Shown: positions 5,685 to 7,135 of the stretch, one piece after another | Position numbering within the stretch: position 1 is the stretch's first letter | Layout of the letters: each line of letters opens with the position of its first letter | Assembly (NCBI GenBank): GCA_021820785.1 | Contig: JAKADE010000037.1 | Coordinates: 5,968-13,102, forward strand | Direction of reading: 5' to 3' | Source of the DNA: Pseudomonadota bacterium | Lineage (GTDB): Bacteria > Pseudomonadota > Gammaproteobacteria > Steroidobacterales > Steroidobacteraceae | DNA length: 7,135 bases | Translations under genes and position numbers: made by a program | The notes under the pieces: generated by a model | The model's database searches: none | What the model was told of the DNA's origin: nothing | Seen by the model: only the letters and a program-made list of their open reading frames with translations

Positions 5685-6887
5685 TTGCTCCCCGAGACGC
5701 ATTTGTCAAGAAGTGCAAAGAATTGCTCGCCGGACGTGTGCGCCGTGCGCCGCGCGATCGCGCTGCTCGGCGTCGTTCCCGCGGCCGTGCTGCTGACCGG
5801 CTGCGGGGCCACGCAGCCGAAGCAACCCGCGCAGACGCCCCTGGTGCAAACCGTCACCGTTCAACCCCAACAGGTGCCGCTCACCGAGCAGTTCGTCGGC
5901 AGACTGTCCGCATACCGCGAGGCGAACGTGTTAGCACGCGTCGCCGGCGTCCTGCTGAAGCGCCGTTACATCGAGGGTACCGAGGTGCACGCCGGCCAGC
6001 CGCTGTTTCAGATCGATCCAGCGCCCTACCGCGCTGCGCTCGATGCCGATCTCGCCGCACTGGCCGAAGCCAAAGCCAACGCCGCCAATGCCGCCGTGAC
6101 GTTACGGCGCGACCGCGCGCTCATCGGCACACACCTGATCGCGCAGTCGCAGTTCGACACCGATCAGGCTGCGGCCCGTTCGACCTCGGCTCTGGTGCAG
6201 CAGGCCGAGGCCAACGTCGAAGCCGCGCGCATCAATCTCGGCTACACCAACGTGACCTCGCCGATCACCGGCATCGCGGAGGAACAACAGGTCACCGAAG
6301 GCGCGCTCGTCGGCCAGGGCACCGCGACACTGCTCACCACCGTCGATCAGATCAACCCGATCTACGTCAATTTCAATGAGCCGGCCGCACTGCAGGAGCA
6401 GCTGACCGCCGAGCTGCAGGCCGGCCGCGTGGCGCTGGCCGGCCCGAAGGCCCGGGTGCAGCTGATGCTCTCGGACGGAACCGACTACGGCCAGCCCGGC
6501 CGGCTCGATTTCCGGGCCGCCAGCGTCGACCCCTCCACCGGCACCATCGCAATGCGCGGAGTCATTCCGAACGCGCACGGTCACCTGTTGCCGGGAATGT
6601 TCGTGCACGTGCGCCTGAACGTTGCACGTGCCCTGCACGCCTTCCTGGTCCCGCAGGCCGCGGTGCAGCGAGACAGCAACGGCGGGGCCTACGTGCTCAC
6701 CGTCGACAGCAGCGACACGGTCGTGAAGAAACCCGTCGAGACCGAGGGTACCTCGGGCAGCGACTGGATCGTCTGGCGCGGACTCGCCGCCGGCGATCGC
6801 GTCATCGTCTCCGGCATCCAGAACGCCCAGCCGGGCGCCAAGGTCGATCTGCAGCCCGCGCATGCTGCACCGCAGGCCAACCGCTAG
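5685..6887 (+). CDS. RND efflux periplasmic adaptor lipoprotein (MexA/AcrA type)
   Basis: This membrane fusion protein links an inner-membrane RND pump to an outer-membrane channel for drug or solute export. The 400-residue frame from TTG carries a hydrophobic segment ending in the lipobox LTGC, so Cys40 would be lipidated. A beta-barrel/lipoyl/hairpin layout follows: first lipoyl half about 81-113 (ANVLARVAGVL to LFQIDPAPY), alpha-helical coiled-coil hairpin about 115-185 (Ala/Gln-rich), second lipoyl half about 186-215 (GYTNVTSPITGIAEEQQV), barrel about 222-310 and membrane-proximal domain about 311-390 with the family block LVPQAAVQRD. The N-region before the hydrophobic core is long (about 23 residues) if TTG is used; a GTG at 5745 would give a classic short lipoprotein signal but lacks a good ribosome site. 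The TAG stop overlaps the ribosome site of the pump gene, so the two genes form an operon. Substrate and exact subfamily are not readable from this sequence. Confidence 0.95.
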   Translation: MLPETHLSRSAKNCSPDVCAVRRAIALLGVVPAAVLLTGCGATQPKQPAQTPLVQTVTVQPQQVPLTEQFVGRLSAYREANVLARVAGVLLKRRYIEGTEVHAGQPLFQIDPAPYRAALDADLAALAEAKANAANAAVTLRRDRALIGTHLIAQSQFDTDQAAARSTSALVQQAEANVEAARINLGYTNVTSPITGIAEEQQVTEGALVGQGTATLLTTVDQINPIYVNFNEPAALQEQLTAELQAGRVALAGPKARVQLMLSDGTDYGQPGRLDFRAASVDPSTGTIAMRGVIPNAHGHLLPGMFVHVRLNVARALHAFLVPQAAVQRDSNGGAYVLTVDSSDTVVKKPVETEGTSGSDWIVWRGLAAGDRVIVSGIQNAQPGAKVDLQPAHAAPQANR

Positions 6888-6890
6888 GAG
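6886..6890 (+). promoter_or_regulatory. Ribosome binding site of the RND pump gene
   Basis: AGGAG begins within the TAG stop of the adaptor and ends 6 bases before the GTG at 6897. This fixes the GTG start and implies translational coupling of adaptor and pump. Confidence 0.7.
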
Positions 6891-6896
6891 CAGCGC

Positions 6897-7135
6897 GTGC
6901 CTCAATTCTTCATCGGCCGACCCATTTTCGCATGGGTCATCGCCATCCTGATCTGCCTCGGCGGCGCAATCGCACTGTCGCATCTGGCGATCGACTCGTA
7001 TCCCGACGTGGCCCCGCCTCAGGTCATCATCAGCGCCAACTACCCGGGCGCCAACGCCAAGACCGTCGAGTCGACGGTCACGCAGGTCATCGAGCAGCAG
7101 CTCACGGGCATCGACAACCTGCTGTACTTCACCTC
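6897..7135 (+). CDS. RND multidrug efflux pump, inner-membrane subunit (AcrB/MexB type), N-terminal part
   Basis: A proton-driven inner-membrane transporter that works with the adaptor encoded just upstream and an outer-membrane channel. Only 79 codons and two bases are in the window. They begin [19 protein letters not shown], matching the conserved AcrB/MexB N-terminus and first transmembrane helix (about residues 10-28). [24 protein letters not shown] and [17 protein letters not shown] follow; these are hallmark porter-domain blocks of hydrophobe/amphiphile efflux (HAE-1) pumps. The GTG start is at the expected position of the family's first residue and has a good ribosome site. The catalytic transmembrane Asp and Lys residues that carry protons lie downstream, outside the window. 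A full gene would be about 1,030-1,050 codons. Confidence 0.95.
   Translation, partial: MPQFFIGRPIFAWVIAILICLGGAIALSHLAIDSYPDVAPPQVIISANYPGANAKTVESTVTQVIEQQLTGIDNLLYFT

Noticed and set aside
6102..6983. Minus-strand frame of 293 codons opposite the adaptor gene
   Set aside because: Antisense to well-conserved adaptor domains and to the pump start. Asp/Gly-rich sequence without recognisable features.

Overview
The window looks like a piece of chromosome from a high-GC Gram-negative bacterium. A gammaproteobacterium of the Xanthomonadales/Nevskiales type is plausible, but that rests on G+C-rich codon use, exported glycosidases and an AcrAB/MexAB-type pump, not on any marker gene. No rRNA, tRNA, CRISPR array or mobile element was seen.

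Left part (1-3493, minus strand): a two-gene operon for exported carbohydrate enzymes. The first gene (3493-1415) encodes a 692-residue protein with a signal peptide. It looks like a six-hairpin, (alpha/alpha)-barrel glycosidase-like protein, but I cannot place it in a named family. Two bases after its stop, a GTG starts an exported GH65 protein that runs off the left edge at residue 470. Its motifs resemble the hydrolase branch of GH65 (acid trehalase, ATHL1/PGGHG, kojibiose hydrolase) more than the cytoplasmic phosphorylases.

Middle (3494-3813): a 320-base divergent control region. A perfect 16-bp inverted repeat (3551-3566 / 3576-3591) contains two overlapping LacI-type operator matches. 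Two sigma70-like promoters, one per direction, are placed almost symmetrically on it: each -10 lies inside the repeat and each -35 lies 3 bp outside it. One bound repressor complex could shut both transcription units at once. A short ORF with a consensus ribosome site (3681-3737) lies in the long predicted leader of the right-hand gene.

Right of centre (3814-5436, plus strand): treA, a periplasmic GH37 trehalase with both family signatures and the expected catalytic Asp and Glu. With the left operon it makes a compact divergent module of three exported enzymes, most simply read as alpha-glucoside (trehalose and probably related disaccharide) breakdown in the periplasm under one sugar-responsive repressor. 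The regulator and any transporter are not in the window.

Right end (5437-7135, plus strand): a stem-loop follows treA. Then comes a separate RND efflux operon: a lipoprotein periplasmic adaptor (MexA/AcrA type) and the first 79 codons of the inner-membrane pump (AcrB/MexB type), cut by the window edge. An 18-bp inverted repeat sits just upstream of the adaptor's ribosome site.
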